NCBI GenBank assembly: GCA_029262065.1
Contig: JAJDAC010000016.1
Span: 78,872 to 142,871 of the forward strand
Source: Candidatus Krumholzibacteriota bacterium
Lineage (GTDB): Bacteria; Krumholzibacteriota; Krumholzibacteriia; JAJRXK01
DNA length: 64,000 nt
Reading direction: 5' to 3'
In this document: piece by piece, positions 1-10,193 of the stretch
Numbering within the stretch: the first letter of the stretch is position 1
How the letters are laid out: each line of letters opens with the position of its first letter
Translations under genes and position numbers: made by a program
The notes under the pieces: generated by a model
The model's database searches: none
What the model was told of the DNA's origin: nothing
What the model saw: the letters and a program-made list of their open reading frames with translations, nothing else

Positions 1-1035
1 ACCGAATTCACCCTGCTTGGCCTGGCGGAGCTTCCGTTGCCGGCCGACAACGGGTGGCAGACTACGACCGGTGGCGACCCCGGCTACACGGCGGGGGCCG
101 AGCTCACCCTCACCAGTCCATGGTTTGCTCCGCCCGACAACGGCCGCGTACAACTGTGGTCTCGCCAGGAGACGGAGGCAGGCCGGGCCGGATTGGTCTG
201 GGACGGGGGCGTGATCGAGTACCTGGTGCCCGACCGCGGATGGCGGGCGTTGGTGCCCGAGGGCGGTCCCGTGGCCTACGTAAACCATCGCAGCGCCGCC
301 GCTACCCGTGGACTCGTTGGCTTCGGCGGTCCGGCCACCGATTGGCAGGGTTATTCCGCACCGCTTCCGACGTCCAACGGCCCCATGAGGGTTCGGTTTC
401 GATTTGGCGCGGACGAGACCATCCAGTTGGGAAGTTGGGCGTTGGCCAAGGCCGGAACCAATCCAGCCCCGGGCACGGCCGCATTGACTCTGGCGGACGG
501 TGTATTCGGCGAACAACTGATCGAGGCTACGTTCGATGGCGACCTTACGCGGGTAACGTCGGTCCGGTTCCGATACCGTCGTCCGCTCACCGACGATTGG
601 ATCGCGGCCTCGGACCTCTTTACCCTTACGCCGGATCTGCAGCGGTTGGTCGCTGAACTGACGTTGCCCACCGATGCCGACGTGCTGACCATTGGATTGT
701 TCGGCGAGACGTCGGGAGGGAATGTCGTTCCTCCGCTATTGCTGGGCACGATCGGGTTTCGCGCCACGCGATCTCCGGTGGTCTCGCTGCGAGCCCGGCC
801 GAATCCTTCCGCGGCCGACGTTTTCGTTCAGTTCGCATCGCAGGATGTTCCTACCGAACTGCTGGTCTTTGACCTGCGCGGTCGACGCGTCCGTTCGATA
901 GCGGTACCGTCGCGCGTTAGCACCGCCGTATGGGACGGTACGGACGATGCTGGGGGCCGGATGGCGTCGGGGCGATACGTGATCGCCCTGGCCAACGATC
1001 CCACTGTCAGAATATCGGTGGTACTGCTGCGGTGA
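1..1035 (+). CDS. Secreted protein with FlgD-like C-terminal domain (5' end missing)
   Basis: The reading frame is open from the first base of the window, so the N-terminus lies upstream. About 344 residues remain. The body is beta-rich and unassigned. The last 80 residues contain a PNPS turn, a VFDLRGRRVR strand, a VWDGTDDAGGRMASGRY segment and a terminal basic-hydrophobic strand. This is the FlgD-Ig / type IX-like sorting domain seen at the C-terminus of secreted proteins in FCB-related bacteria. The stop overlaps the start of the downstream lytic transglycosylase by four bases, so the two are probably cotranscribed. The function of the N-terminal part cannot be told from here. Confidence 0.75.
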   Translation, partial: TEFTLLGLAELPLPADNGWQTTTGGDPGYTAGAELTLTSPWFAPPDNGRVQLWSRQETEAGRAGLVWDGGVIEYLVPDRGWRALVPEGGPVAYVNHRSAAATRGLVGFGGPATDWQGYSAPLPTSNGPMRVRFRFGADETIQLGSWALAKAGTNPAPGTAALTLADGVFGEQLIEATFDGDLTRVTSVRFRYRRPLTDDWIAASDLFTLTPDLQRLVAELTLPTDADVLTIGLFGETSGGNVVPPLLLGTIGFRATRSPVVSLRARPNPSAADVFVQFASQDVPTELLVFDLRGRRVRSIAVPSRVSTAVWDGTDDAGGRMASGRYVIALANDPTVRISVVLLR

Positions 1036-3299
1036 AGTTTTCCTGGCTGATTTTCCTGTGTTGCGGGGCAATGGGCGCAAGCGCGGATGCAGACGCGCGC
1101 CCGTTCCATCCTGCTCGTGTCACGCACGATCTTTCCCTGGCCCAGGATCTCGAGGCCCTGGACCGAGCGGTGATTGCCCTCGCCCTGGGTGATCGTGCCG
1201 ACGCGGCCGCTCGCCTCCGGGCCGGCGGCATTGAACCGCACCTGGCGGGCTGGTTGCGTGGCCGCGTCTTGATGGACGAGGCCAACTACGATCGCGCGGT
1301 CACGGTACTGGAAGACGCGGCCCAGGACTGGCGCCGTTCCCTTCGTCGGCCGGAACCGTTGACCATTGTTCGAGAGTTCGATCGCGATCGGCTCGAGGCG
1401 GCGATTCACGCGCGTAAGTGGCGGCAAGCACGCCGGATCATGAACGACCCCCGGGCCGACCATGCCGGCGATCAGATCTGGGAGGCTCTTGGCGCCGCCG
1501 TCGTGTTGGGCAGTGGCCGGGCTACAACGGCCCAGAGGGCGCTGGATGCCGCCTGGGCCGCGGCCACGAAGGCCGAGCGCCGCCACTGGGCTTTCGGGTG
1601 GCGAGCCGTGGCCATCTTGCGAAACGGCGATGCCGATCGCGCCGCCGACGCCTGGTTGGATTTTACCGATGGCCTGAAGTCCTCTGCCGAGGTTCGGCAG
1701 GCTCGCAAGCTGTGGGATGACTCGCCGACTTTGGGGTCGGCCCTGGCCGTCGACGGCCGTCGCCTGCGTGGCATCCGCTGGCTCGCTCGCATCCTGCGCC
1801 GGGACCTGGCCCTCGAGTTGGCCGTGGACGGTTACGAACGCGCCACGGGCCGCGAGCAGGCCGAGTGTTTCGTGGCCGCCGCCGAGCAGATGTATCGCCT
1901 GCGGCAGCACGACGAGTTGTTGACCCACCTGGCGAGGCCAAGACCGGCGGCACTGGATGCCGAGGAGTTGGCTTCGCTCGACGCGTACGTTTGGGGGGTG
2001 CGCCGCCGCCAGGGAATCTCGGCTGACGTGGCGCGTGGGTTCGACCAGGTGGTAGCTGACCACGATGGCACCGCGAGAGCCACCGAAGCCCTTTGGGAAG
2101 CTGCGTGGATGTGGGAACTATCAGGTGATACGGAAACCGCCCGGCACCGGTTTCTCACCTACGCACGCAACCATTCCAAGGGGCCTTTCGCGCACGACGC
2201 CGGCGTTCGTGCGCTGTATCTGTCGCTGAAGGCCGGTGACCACGATCAGGTCATGGCGACATTTCAGTCCTTGTACGCGCAGGGGGGACCGGGTGAGGGT
2301 ATGGCGGAGGCAGCCGCGCTTTGGGTTGTCGCCCGCGCCAGCGCGGCTCGCAACGACACCCAGACTTCGTCGCGACTTTCACTTCGACTGAGCGACCAGC
2401 ACCAGGATTCCCCATGGTTGCTGCCGCCGCCGTCCCCCTTGCGAACGACACCCCCAGGCCGAGCGGGGATCGACGAACTCCTGGAAGATCTCTACCGCGC
2501 CCAATTGGAGGCCTTGACGGCCGTCGCCAAAGAAGTGGGTTTGTCGTTGGAGAGTTCCGACCTGCCGGCGCCATTGGATCTGGCTGAGCGCTGCTTTCAG
2601 TTGGGCTTGTTCGACAAGGGCGAATCGCAGGTGGCCGACTACGCGGCTCAAGGCCGACGCGATGCGAAGACGCAACTGCGTGCGCTCGCGCTGTGCTGGC
2701 GCTACGGACGCGCCGAACGCCAGGCACGAGTTGGCTATCAGTTGCGACTGCTCCTACGCGGCAAGAGCGCGATCCTCGATCGACATCTGGACGTTCTGGC
2801 TCATCCCACGCCCTACGCACGCGAGGTATTGCAGGCGTCGGATCAACTCGGTCTGCCGGCGGGATTGCTGTGGGCCCTGATGCGCCGCGAGAGTTTCTAC
2901 GAGGCCGACGTCATCTCATTCGCGGGTGCCCACGGTCTCATGCAATTGCTTCCGAGCACGGCCGAAAGAATGGCCACCAAGCTGGGTGATCCAATGCCGC
3001 CCGCCGGCGAACTGCGGCGGCCTCGCCTGAACGTGAGGTACGGGACCGCATATCTGGCTCAGCTTCTGGACGAGGCCGAAGGAAACGTCTACCGAGCGTT
3101 GGCCTCGTACAACGCGGGCGAAAGCAACGGCGAGCGATGGTTGGCCCGTCTACCCGAAGACGCGCCGCCGCAGGAAATGATCCTTCTCATCAGCTACTCC
3201 GAGACCCGTGCCTACGTGTATCACGTGCTGCGTTTCTGGCGCCTGTATTCCCGCGTTTACGCCCAGTTGGGGCAGTATGACGGACTCGTCGAGCCGTAG
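1032..3299 (+). CDS. Soluble lytic murein transglycosylase (Slt type)
   Basis: This enzyme would cleave the glycan strand of peptidoglycan between MurNAc and GlcNAc in the periplasm. I chose the GTG at 1032, which overlaps the previous stop and opens with a signal peptide (KFSWLIFLCCGAMGASADA), giving 755 aa; the open frame reaches further upstream without such a start. Residues 25-590 are alpha-helical and repeat-rich, like the Slt70 superhelix. The C-terminal SLT domain has the catalytic Glu at about residue 620 (MRRESFYEAD), then GAHGLMQLLPSTA and ALASYNAG. Its last bases overlap the next gene's start. The family call is firm; its cellular role (recycling or septum splitting) is not resolved. 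Confidence 0.9.
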   Translation: MKFSWLIFLCCGAMGASADADARPFHPARVTHDLSLAQDLEALDRAVIALALGDRADAAARLRAGGIEPHLAGWLRGRVLMDEANYDRAVTVLEDAAQDWRRSLRRPEPLTIVREFDRDRLEAAIHARKWRQARRIMNDPRADHAGDQIWEALGAAVVLGSGRATTAQRALDAAWAAATKAERRHWAFGWRAVAILRNGDADRAADAWLDFTDGLKSSAEVRQARKLWDDSPTLGSALAVDGRRLRGIRWLARILRRDLALELAVDGYERATGREQAECFVAAAEQMYRLRQHDELLTHLARPRPAALDAEELASLDAYVWGVRRRQGISADVARGFDQVVADHDGTARATEALWEAAWMWELSGDTETARHRFLTYARNHSKGPFAHDAGVRALYLSLKAGDHDQVMATFQSLYAQGGPGEGMAEAAALWVVARASAARNDTQTSSRLSLRLSDQHQDSPWLLPPPSPLRTTPPGRAGIDELLEDLYRAQLEALTAVAKEVGLSLESSDLPAPLDLAERCFQLGLFDKGESQVADYAAQGRRDAKTQLRALALCWRYGRAERQARVGYQLRLLLRGKSAILDRHLDVLAHPTPYAREVLQASDQLGLPAGLLWALMRRESFYEADVISFAGAHGLMQLLPSTAERMATKLGDPMPPAGELRRPRLNVRYGTAYLAQLLDEAEGNVYRALASYNAGESNGERWLARLPEDAPPQEMILLISYSETRAYVYHVLRFWRLYSRVYAQLGQYDGLVEP

Positions 3300-3858
3300 C
3301 CGCCTGGCCAACGAACTTGGTCGAAAAGGCTTTCACCTCGCCTTGCTTCTTCTGATTCCGGCCGGACGCATGGCGGGGGAGCGGGCCGGGCTCCTGGCAA
3401 TTGGCGCGCTCGTGGGCTCGCTGGCCATCGAGGCCGCTCGCGGTACGTTCGCGGCCACGTGGTTCGAACGCTGGTTGGGCCCGCTGCTTCGCCCGCGTGA
3501 ACGAAGCGGACCGCTGGGTTGCACCTCGTTCCTCACGGTCGTGGCGATCGCGGCTCAGGTCGCCCCCTGGGCGAATGTCGAATTGATGATCTGGGTGTTT
3601 CTGTGGGCTGATGCCGCCGCGGCCATCGGTGGAAGGCTACTGGACGGGGCGGAAGGACGCACCCGGAGCGGGTCCGCCTGCCATGTTCTGGTGGGCACCC
3701 TGGCCGGCCTGGTCTGGGGAATTGGTTGGCCCGCGGCCCTCCTGGCGGTGGCCAGCGCGGCCGCTGAAAGGGTGGCAGGGCGCTTGCATGTCGATGACAA
3801 CTGGATCGCGCCTCCCGTTGTCCTTTGCATCAGTATCGTGGGTGGTTGGCCCACGTAG
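3277..3858 (+). CDS. CTP-dependent dolichol/phytol-kinase-like membrane protein
   Basis: The protein is 193 aa and mostly hydrophobic, with about five to six membrane segments. An N-terminal ELGRKGFHL motif (Arg16, Lys17, His20) and a later WADAAAAIGGR motif match the SEC59/VTE5 family of CTP-dependent polyprenol, phytol or diacylglycerol kinases, related to phosphatidate cytidylyltransferases. It probably phosphorylates a lipid alcohol in the inner membrane; the substrate cannot be told. The ATG at 3277 overlaps the transglycosylase gene by 23 nt and a TPR gene follows after 7 nt, so it lies inside an operon. It could be mis-assigned as CdsA, but it is shorter than typical CdsA. Confidence 0.65.
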   Translation: MTDSSSRSRLANELGRKGFHLALLLLIPAGRMAGERAGLLAIGALVGSLAIEAARGTFAATWFERWLGPLLRPRERSGPLGCTSFLTVVAIAAQVAPWANVELMIWVFLWADAAAAIGGRLLDGAEGRTRSGSACHVLVGTLAGLVWGIGWPAALLAVASAAAERVAGRLHVDDNWIAPPVVLCISIVGGWPT

Positions 3859-3865
3859 GAGCCCG

Positions 3866-4786
3866 ATGTTTCTCAAGAGCGTCTTCCGGATACTGCCCAA
3901 GGACCCGTTGCACGACGGGTTGGAGGCCTTCAATCGGGGGCGATTGAAGGAAGCAATCGGGCAGTTTGAGCCTCTGCTCGACGATGACAACGAAGAAATC
4001 AGGAAGAAGGCCGGGTTGTACGCCTGCGAGGCGCACCTCCAGTGGGGCGACGAGATCGTCGATCGGGAGCCGGAAAAAGCTGCCGTTCACTTCGAGGCGG
4101 CTCGGCAGCTTCAACCACGGTTTGCCGACATCCACAATCGCCTGGGCGAGACCTACCGGCGCCTTGATCGCCAAAGCGAATCGCGCGAGTGTTTCGAGGC
4201 GGCCAAGAGCATCAACCCGCGCTACTTCCGGGCCATTCTCAATCTTTGCCATAGCTACACGACCACCCAGGAATACCACCGAGCGCAATCGGAGCTACAC
4301 GGGCTGGCCGAGTGGTGTCCGTCGATGTATCGCGACACGCTTCACGTCCTGGCCGATGCCTGCGCGCGTGGCAACGAAGTGGACTGGGATGCGCGCTTCG
4401 CCCAGGTGCGGGAGATGGCGCCGTCGAGGGTCGACATGGGGCGTAGGTCCGCCCTGGTAGCCATCCAGCGCGGCGACGCGAAAGTCGCCGAGGAGACGCT
4501 ACGAGAACTCTTGCGCGATCATCCTCGCTTTCCTGACCTCTGGCACCTGCTGGGTGTGGCCCAGGGTGCAATGGACATGACCGATGCCAGTATCGAGTCG
4601 TTTCAGCGCGCGCTGGAAATCAATCCACATTACCTGAAAGCACGGATCAACCTGGGAATTACATACCTGGAGCTCGAGCAGCTCGACAGCGCGCAGCGGG
4701 AACTCAAGCTCGCGCTGCAAACCGACCCCAACAATACCCTGGCGCGGACTGCTCTCGACGAGATCACCGTGCTGCGGGTCGACTGA
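3866..4786 (+). CDS. Tetratricopeptide repeat protein
   Basis: The product is a 306-aa protein without signal peptide or membrane segment. The ATG at 3866 is preceded by TAGGAG at good spacing, so I reject the longer upstream extension. It consists of tandem TPR helices; the clearest repeats are near residues 90-125 (AARQLQPRFADIHNRLGETYRRL) and 215-300, ending in EINPHYLKARINLGITYLEL. TPR proteins act as scaffolds, and no catalytic motif is present. It lies between a lipid-kinase-like gene and a J-domain/TPR gene 10 nt downstream, suggesting a shared assembly or chaperone role; that is inference. Confidence 0.8.
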   Translation: MFLKSVFRILPKDPLHDGLEAFNRGRLKEAIGQFEPLLDDDNEEIRKKAGLYACEAHLQWGDEIVDREPEKAAVHFEAARQLQPRFADIHNRLGETYRRLDRQSESRECFEAAKSINPRYFRAILNLCHSYTTTQEYHRAQSELHGLAEWCPSMYRDTLHVLADACARGNEVDWDARFAQVREMAPSRVDMGRRSALVAIQRGDAKVAEETLRELLRDHPRFPDLWHLLGVAQGAMDMTDASIESFQRALEINPHYLKARINLGITYLELEQLDSAQRELKLALQTDPNNTLARTALDEITVLRVD

Positions 4787-4796
4787 GGCAACCGAT

Positions 4797-5516
4797 ATGG
4801 CCGCCGCAGACTTCTACTCGATTCTCCAGATCGAGCGGACGGCAACACAGGCCGAAGTACGTACGGCGTACTTCAAACTCGCCAAGGTCTACCATCCCGA
4901 CGTTCAGGACGACGCCAGCGAAGATGCCACCGAGATCTTCCTGGCGATCCAGAATGCCTACCAGACTCTCATGGATCCCAAGGAGAGGCTGCAGTACGAC
5001 GCGGCCCTGGACCAGGGGGGCGCGGCCGGGGCTGGCTCGGCGAAACCGGATCGGAAGAAGTCCCAGAGCAATACCCCCAACCCGGGCGAGCAGCGCAAGG
5101 CCTCGATCGAGGAATCCCGTGACGCGCGCCTGGCCGTGATGAAGGTGGAAAATCTGCTCGAGGTGGGTGACGTGGAAACCGCACTCCAGATCATGGCCGC
5201 GGTGGTGCGCACCGTCCCGGACGAGCCCGATTACCAGAGCCTCTACGGGTACACTCTGGCGCTCAATGGCCAGCGGCTCCACGCTGCCCGTGACTACTGC
5301 CGACGCGCCCTGGCGGCAGAGCCCCACAACGCCGATCGCCACGCTTACCTCGGATACGTGTACCTCAGAGCTGGCCTGAAGAAATCGGCGGAACAGTGCT
5401 TCGAAGAAGCACTTAGATTGAATCCAACCCACCAACTCGCGTGCGAGAACATGGGTTCGAACAGCGGTTCCGAGGGCGGACTCTTCAGCGGCTTGCGCCG
5501 CATCTTCTCGCGCTGA
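4797..5516 (+). CDS. J-domain protein with C-terminal TPR repeats
   Basis: Residues 4-66 form a J-domain with the HPD tripeptide (KVYHPDVQDD) that stimulates DnaK ATPase. A charged linker (about 70-105) leads to TPR-like helices (about 110-225), with a short Ser/Gly-rich tail. It lacks the Gly/Phe and zinc-finger regions of true DnaJ, so it is a specialised co-chaperone, probably delivering a bound client to DnaK. The 239-aa gene starts with an ATG 10 nt after the TPR gene and is the last of this run; a hairpin followed by five T residues lies about 60 nt downstream. Confidence 0.85.
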   Translation: MAAADFYSILQIERTATQAEVRTAYFKLAKVYHPDVQDDASEDATEIFLAIQNAYQTLMDPKERLQYDAALDQGGAAGAGSAKPDRKKSQSNTPNPGEQRKASIEESRDARLAVMKVENLLEVGDVETALQIMAAVVRTVPDEPDYQSLYGYTLALNGQRLHAARDYCRRALAAEPHNADRHAYLGYVYLRAGLKKSAEQCFEEALRLNPTHQLACENMGSNSGSEGGLFSGLRRIFSR

Positions 5517-5537
5517 CCATCCCTTCTCGCGGTCGTC

Positions 5538-5567
5538 TTGACAGCCCGCGACCCGCCGCACTACCGT
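5538..5567 (+). promoter_or_regulatory. Candidate sigma-70 promoter upstream of secA
   Basis: TTGACA at 5538-5543 and TACCGT at 5562-5567 are separated by 18 nt. The -35 is perfect and the -10 poor. A terminator-like hairpin starts only about 12 nt further on, so either the hairpin is part of the secA leader or this site is not used. Confidence 0.35.
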
Positions 5568-5578
5568 AGCTTTTCCAT

Positions 5579-5608
5579 GGCCTCGCCCTCGGTTTGAGGC
5601 CGTTTTTG
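5579..5608 (+). terminator. Rho-independent terminator between the J-domain gene and secA
   Basis: GGCCTC and GAGGCC form a 6-bp stem around an 11-nt loop, followed by GTTTTTG. It could end the upstream operon or act as an attenuator in the secA leader. Confidence 0.5.
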
Positions 5609-5666
5609 CGTATATTCTTGTTTCCCAATCCTCTAGATATCCGAGCCCAGAGAGCGGTGCAAGCTC

Positions 5667-8600
5667 ATGCCGATCCTCAAGCTGCTGAACAAGGTCTTCA
5701 AGAACAAGGCCGAGCGTGACCATCTCAAGCTGCGTCCCCAGCTCGAAGCCACCCAAACCCATCGGGACGCCTACCAGGCCTTGAGCGACGACGAGATGCG
5801 GGCGAAAACCGTGGAGTTCAGGGAGCGCCTCAGCGCCGGCGAAACGCTGGAGGACATTCTTCCCGAGGCCTACGCCAACGTCTGGGAGGCATGCCGCCGG
5901 CTGACGGAGCGCAAGGCGGCGTGGCCGGTACAGGGGCACGACCTGGTTTGGGACATGGTGCCCTACGACGTGCAGATCATTGGTGCGATCGCCTTGCACC
6001 AGGGGCGTATCACGGAGATGGCGACGGGCGAAGGCAAGACCCTGGTGGCCACCATGCCGTTGTACCTCAACGCGTTGGCGGGCGAGGGTGCGCACCTGGT
6101 CACCGTGAACGACTACCTGGCCCAACGCGACGCCGAGTGGATGGGAGGGATCTACGAATTCCTTGGTTTGTCCTGCGCGTTCATTCGCAACGAGATGACG
6201 CCGGCTCAACGTCGGGATTCCTACAACTCCGACATCACCTACGGCACCAACAACGAATTCGGCTTCGACTATCTGCGCGACAACATGTGTATCCGGGCCG
6301 ATGACCTGGTGCAGCGTGGCTTTCACTACGCCATTGTCGACGAAGTCGACTCGGTCCTGGTCGACGAAGCCCGAACTCCCCTCATCATCAGCGGTCCCGT
6401 CGGCGAGAGCACGCATCGTTTCGAGGAACTGAATCCCTTCGTCGACAAGCTCGTGCGCAAGCAGGGCAAGATCCTCAACGACTACCTGAGCCAGATCGAG
6501 CGGCATCTGAAAGCCGACGATGGAATCGACGACGAGACCAGCCTCATGCTCCTGCGTGTCAGCCGGGGGGGCGGGCACAAGATGAGCCGGTACATGAAGG
6601 TACTGAAGCACGCCGGCGTGCAGGATGCGATTACCAGGACCGAGGGTCGCTACATGCGCGACAAGGCCATGTGGGAAGCCGACCAGGACCTGCTCTACGT
6701 CATCGACGAGAAGCAGAACTCGGTGGACATGACCGAACGCGGGCGCGCCGAATTCGGTTTCGACGATCCCGACTTCTTCGTGCTCCCCGATCTTTCCGAA
6801 GAACTGGGCAGCATCGAAGGCGACGAAAGCCTCACTCCCGAAGAGAAGGCCAAGAAGGTCGACGCGCTGCATCGCCAGTACGGCGAGCGCAATGAGGGCA
6901 TCCACAACGTTCAGCAGTTGGTGAAGGCCTACACGCTGTTCACCAAGGACGATGAGTACGTGGTCATGGACGGCAAGGTCCAGATTGTCGATGAGAACAC
7001 CGGCCGCCTCATGTCCGGCCGCCGTTTCAGCGACGGACTCCACTCGGCGCTCGAGGCCAAAGAGGGCCTGCGCATCGAAGCCGAAACCCAGACCTACGCC
7101 ACGGTTACGCTACAGAACTTCTTCCGCATGTACGACAAGCTGGCCGGCATGACGGGAACCGCCGAGACCGAAGCCGGGGAGTTCCACGAGATCTACGGGC
7201 TGGACGTCATGGTCATTCCCACGCACCGTCCCATTACGCGCGAGGATCGTGACGATCAGATCTATCGCACCAAACGCGAGAAGTACAACGCGATCGTCGA
7301 AGAAGTGGCCCGTCTCAACGCCAAGGGGCTGCCGGTATTGGTCGGTACGACCACGGTCGAAGTCAGTGAGACGTTGTCGCGCATGCTGCGACGCCGCAAC
7401 ATCCGTCACAACGTGCTCAACGCCAAGCAGCACGCGCGGGAAGCAGATATCATAACCGAGGCGGGGCGTAGTGGCGCCGTGACCATTGCCACCAACATGG
7501 CGGGTCGCGGTACCGATATCAAGCTGGGCCCCGGCGTACTGGGCGACGATGGGAAGGAGCTCGAACGGGATGGCGATCCGACCGGTCTGCAGATCGTCGG
7601 CAGCGAGCGTCATGACAGTCGACGCATTGATCGGCAGCTTCGCGGTCGCGCGGGTCGCCAGGGGGATCCGGGCTCAAGCCAATTCTACCTGAGCCTTGAA
7701 GACGATCTGATGCGTTTGTTCGGTGGCATCGAACGGGTCAGCCGCCTGATGGAGAAAATGGGGGTTGAGGAGGGCGAGGTCATCACCCACTCCATGGTTA
7801 CCAAGGCCATTGAACGGGCGCAGCGCAAGGTTGAAGAGAACAACTTCAGCATCCGCAAGCGACTGCTTGAGTACGACGATGTCATGAACAAGCAGCGCGA
7901 AGTTGTGTACTCGCTCCGTCGCGAGGCGTTGGTCGAAGAAGACATCAGCGCCGCCACGCGCGAACACATGGACGACGTCCTGGACGATCTCGTCGACGAG
8001 CACGCCAACTCCACCGAGCCGTCGGAGTACTGGGATTGGGATCGCCTTTCCCTGGAATTCACGTCGACGTTCTTGACTCCGTTGCCCGTTCCCGAGCCCG
8101 ATCGCAATACCATTGGTTCGGATCGCTTGCGTGAAGTATTGGGCGAGGCCGTGTTGGCGGCCTACCACGCCAAGGAGCAGCGGATCACGCCCGAGCTGAC
8201 GCGTCAGCTGGAACGCTTCGTGACCCTGAGGGCCATCGATGAACTCTGGAAAGACCATCTGCACGAGTTGGATATGGTTCGAGCGGGTATCGGTCTCCGT
8301 GCCTACGGCCAGAAGGATCCCCTCCTCGAGTACAAGGGCGAGAGCTTCAAGCTGTTCGAAGCCATGATGATGCAGGTGCGGCGCGAGATCGTGTCGAGGT
8401 TCTTCCGCTATGAACTGGCCGCCGCGCCGCCAACTCCAACTTCGGTCATGGCGCAGGGGAAAGCGCAGGCAAGGTCCGAAGCTTCCCATGCCGCGCCGTC
8501 ACAAGGATCGCAACCGGAGGCCGCCGAGGCCCCCGCGAAGGCAGTGTCCGCCATTGGCCTGGGGTCGGGAGCCGACATGAGTGGCGTGTTCGACAAGGGC

Positions 8601-8747
8601 AAGGCCAGCAAAGCCGACGCGGCGTCGACCGGGGCACCACAAAAGGCACAGCAGCCGGTGGTGCGGGACATGCCAAAGGTCGGGCGCAACGAACCCTGTC
8701 CGTGTGGCAGTGGCAAGAAGTTCAAGAAGTGCCACGGTGTAACCTAA
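5667..8747 (+). CDS. secA: Protein translocase ATPase SecA
   Basis: SecA drives preprotein movement through SecYEG. The 1026-aa product has Walker A (GEGKT, Lys124), [11 protein letters not shown] in motif II and the [15 protein letters not shown] helicase motif. The C-terminal zinc-binding motif [13 protein letters not shown] would bind SecB or ribosomes. Residues about 250-430 contain a long insertion with [24 protein letters not shown] and [11 protein letters not shown], resembling the insertion in Bacteroidota/Chlorobiota SecA and explaining the length (about 900 in E. coli). The ATG at 5667 begins [14 protein letters not shown], normal for the family. trmFO follows after 10 nt. Confidence 0.98.
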   Translation: MPILKLLNKVFKNKAERDHLKLRPQLEATQTHRDAYQALSDDEMRAKTVEFRERLSAGETLEDILPEAYANVWEACRRLTERKAAWPVQGHDLVWDMVPYDVQIIGAIALHQGRITEMATGEGKTLVATMPLYLNALAGEGAHLVTVNDYLAQRDAEWMGGIYEFLGLSCAFIRNEMTPAQRRDSYNSDITYGTNNEFGFDYLRDNMCIRADDLVQRGFHYAIVDEVDSVLVDEARTPLIISGPVGESTHRFEELNPFVDKLVRKQGKILNDYLSQIERHLKADDGIDDETSLMLLRVSRGGGHKMSRYMKVLKHAGVQDAITRTEGRYMRDKAMWEADQDLLYVIDEKQNSVDMTERGRAEFGFDDPDFFVLPDLSEELGSIEGDESLTPEEKAKKVDALHRQYGERNEGIHNVQQLVKAYTLFTKDDEYVVMDGKVQIVDENTGRLMSGRRFSDGLHSALEAKEGLRIEAETQTYATVTLQNFFRMYDKLAGMTGTAETEAGEFHEIYGLDVMVIPTHRPITREDRDDQIYRTKREKYNAIVEEVARLNAKGLPVLVGTTTVEVSETLSRMLRRRNIRHNVLNAKQHAREADIITEAGRSGAVTIATNMAGRGTDIKLGPGVLGDDGKELERDGDPTGLQIVGSERHDSRRIDRQLRGRAGRQGDPGSSQFYLSLEDDLMRLFGGIERVSRLMEKMGVEEGEVITHSMVTKAIERAQRKVEENNFSIRKRLLEYDDVMNKQREVVYSLRREALVEEDISAATREHMDDVLDDLVDEHANSTEPSEYWDWDRLSLEFTSTFLTPLPVPEPDRNTIGSDRLREVLGEAVLAAYHAKEQRITPELTRQLERFVTLRAIDELWKDHLHELDMVRAGIGLRAYGQKDPLLEYKGESFKLFEAMMMQVRREIVSRFFRYELAAAPPTPTSVMAQGKAQARSEASHAAPSQGSQPEAAEAPAKAVSAIGLGSGADMSGVFDKGKASKADAASTGAPQKAQQPVVRDMPKVGRNEPCPCGSGKKFKKCHGVT

Positions 8748-8757
8748 GTGAGCGCGA

Positions 8758-10146
8758 GTGACTGACGCAGTGATCAGCGACCAGAAGGTATCGCGCGAAA
8801 ACCCGATCGTGATCGTCGGTGGAGGACTGGCCGGGACCGAAGCGGCGCTGCAACTCGCCGATCGCGGTTTCCACGTTCGGCTGTACGAAATGCGGCCCGC
8901 ACGGTCGACCGACGCGCATCGCAGCGAACGCCTGGCCGAGCTCGTCTGCAGCAACACGTTCAAGAGCGTACGCACCGACACACCGTCGGGTGCACTCAAG
9001 GCAGAACTGGAACTCCTGGGTTCACGCTTGTTGCCGCTGGCGCATCGGGCGCGGGTCCCCGGTGGCGCCGCCCTGGCCCTCGACCGCGACGAGTTTTCCG
9101 CGTTGGTAACCGCGGCCATCGATGCGCATCCGAACATCGAGGTGGTGCGCGAAGAGGTGAAAGCCCTGCCCACGAGCCGTCCTTGCATCGTTGCCACCGG
9201 ACCGCTCACCTCGCCTGACCTGCAGGCTGACCTGCAAACGCGGCTAGGTGAAAAGAGCCTCTATTTCTACGATGCCATCGCGCCCTCGGTAATGGCCGAT
9301 AGCGTGAACCAGGACACGGTCTACCGCGCGGCTCGCTACGACAAGGGCGACGCCGACTACGTCAACTGTCCGCTCGACCGCGATCAGTACGAAGCCTTCC
9401 TCGACGCGTTGTTGTCGTCGGAGACGGTACCCATGAAAGACTTCGAAAAGGCCGCCTATTTTCCCGGGTGTATGCCGATCGAGGCGATTGCCGCGGGCGG
9501 TCGCGAGTCGTTGCGGTTTGGGCCGATGCGCCCGGTGGGTTTGCATGATCCACGCACGGGCCAGCGTCCATGGGCGGTGGTGCAACTGCGACAGGAAAGT
9601 CGTGACGGCGGATTGTTGGGTCTCGTGGGTTGTCAGACACAGCTGCGTTACGGCGAGCAGGAGCGGGTATTTCGCATGATTCCCGGCCTGGAGAACGCCG
9701 AGTTCGCGCGCCTGGGCAGTCTACACCGCAACACGTTTCTGAACTCACCTCGACATCTTTCGTCCGACCTGAGTTGGCAGCAGGACCCGTCCCTATGGTT
9801 CGCGGGGCAGATGACGGGTTGTGAGGGGTACGTCGAGAGTCTCAGTACGGGGCTGATCGCGGCGTTGGCGTTGGTCGCGAAGTCCCGCGGCGACGAGTGG
9901 ACTCCACCGCCGGTCGAGACACTTCTGGGTTCGCTCCTGGCGTACCTGCGCGACGTGACCCACAAACGACTGACGCCGATGAATGTAAACTTCGGGCTCG
10001 TTCCCCCCCTGACGCGCCCGCCGCGTCACAAGGGTGAGCGGAAAGAGGCATACAGTGCTCGGTCGCGGGAAGCCATGGCCGCGTGGGTAGCGCAGCACGC
10101 GGCGTGGTTCCCTGAGCCCACGACGCTATGCAGCTTTGATTCCTAG
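8758..10146 (+). CDS. trmFO: Methylenetetrahydrofolate-tRNA-(uracil-5-)-methyltransferase TrmFO
   Basis: This folate- and FAD-dependent enzyme makes m5U54 in the tRNA T-loop. The 462-aa product opens with an FAD-binding segment (IVIVGGGLAGTEAALQLADRG), followed by LYEMRP and LVCSNTFKS, and has GQMTGCEGYVES near the C-terminus. The start is a GTG ten nt after secA; a second GTG four codons later is possible. The order trmFO-xerC-hslV-hslU matches the gid-codV-clpQ-clpY cluster of Bacillus. A 10-nt tandem repeat begins exactly at the TAG stop. Confidence 0.95.
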   Translation: MTDAVISDQKVSRENPIVIVGGGLAGTEAALQLADRGFHVRLYEMRPARSTDAHRSERLAELVCSNTFKSVRTDTPSGALKAELELLGSRLLPLAHRARVPGGAALALDRDEFSALVTAAIDAHPNIEVVREEVKALPTSRPCIVATGPLTSPDLQADLQTRLGEKSLYFYDAIAPSVMADSVNQDTVYRAARYDKGDADYVNCPLDRDQYEAFLDALLSSETVPMKDFEKAAYFPGCMPIEAIAAGGRESLRFGPMRPVGLHDPRTGQRPWAVVQLRQESRDGGLLGLVGCQTQLRYGEQERVFRMIPGLENAEFARLGSLHRNTFLNSPRHLSSDLSWQQDPSLWFAGQMTGCEGYVESLSTGLIAALALVAKSRGDEWTPPPVETLLGSLLAYLRDVTHKRLTPMNVNFGLVPPLTRPPRHKGERKEAYSARSREAMAAWVAQHAAWFPEPTTLCSFDS

Positions 10147-10163
10147 CGACTCGTAGCGACTCA
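10144..10163 (+). repeat. Two 10-nt tandem repeats starting at the trmFO stop codon
   Basis: TAGCGACTCG (10144-10153) is followed directly by TAGCGACTCA (10154-10163). The first three bases of unit one are the trmFO stop codon. Confidence 0.8.
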
Positions 10164-10193
10164 TGGCCTCGTTGCCCCGTACGTGGACCGACG

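Noticed and set aside
4764..7043. 759-codon open frame on the minus strand opposite secA
   Set aside because: It mirrors the codon bias of the high-GC secA gene. secA is a certain gene, and the antisense frame shows no domain. The same applies to long antisense frames at 828-2063, 16398-17627 and 36734-38893.
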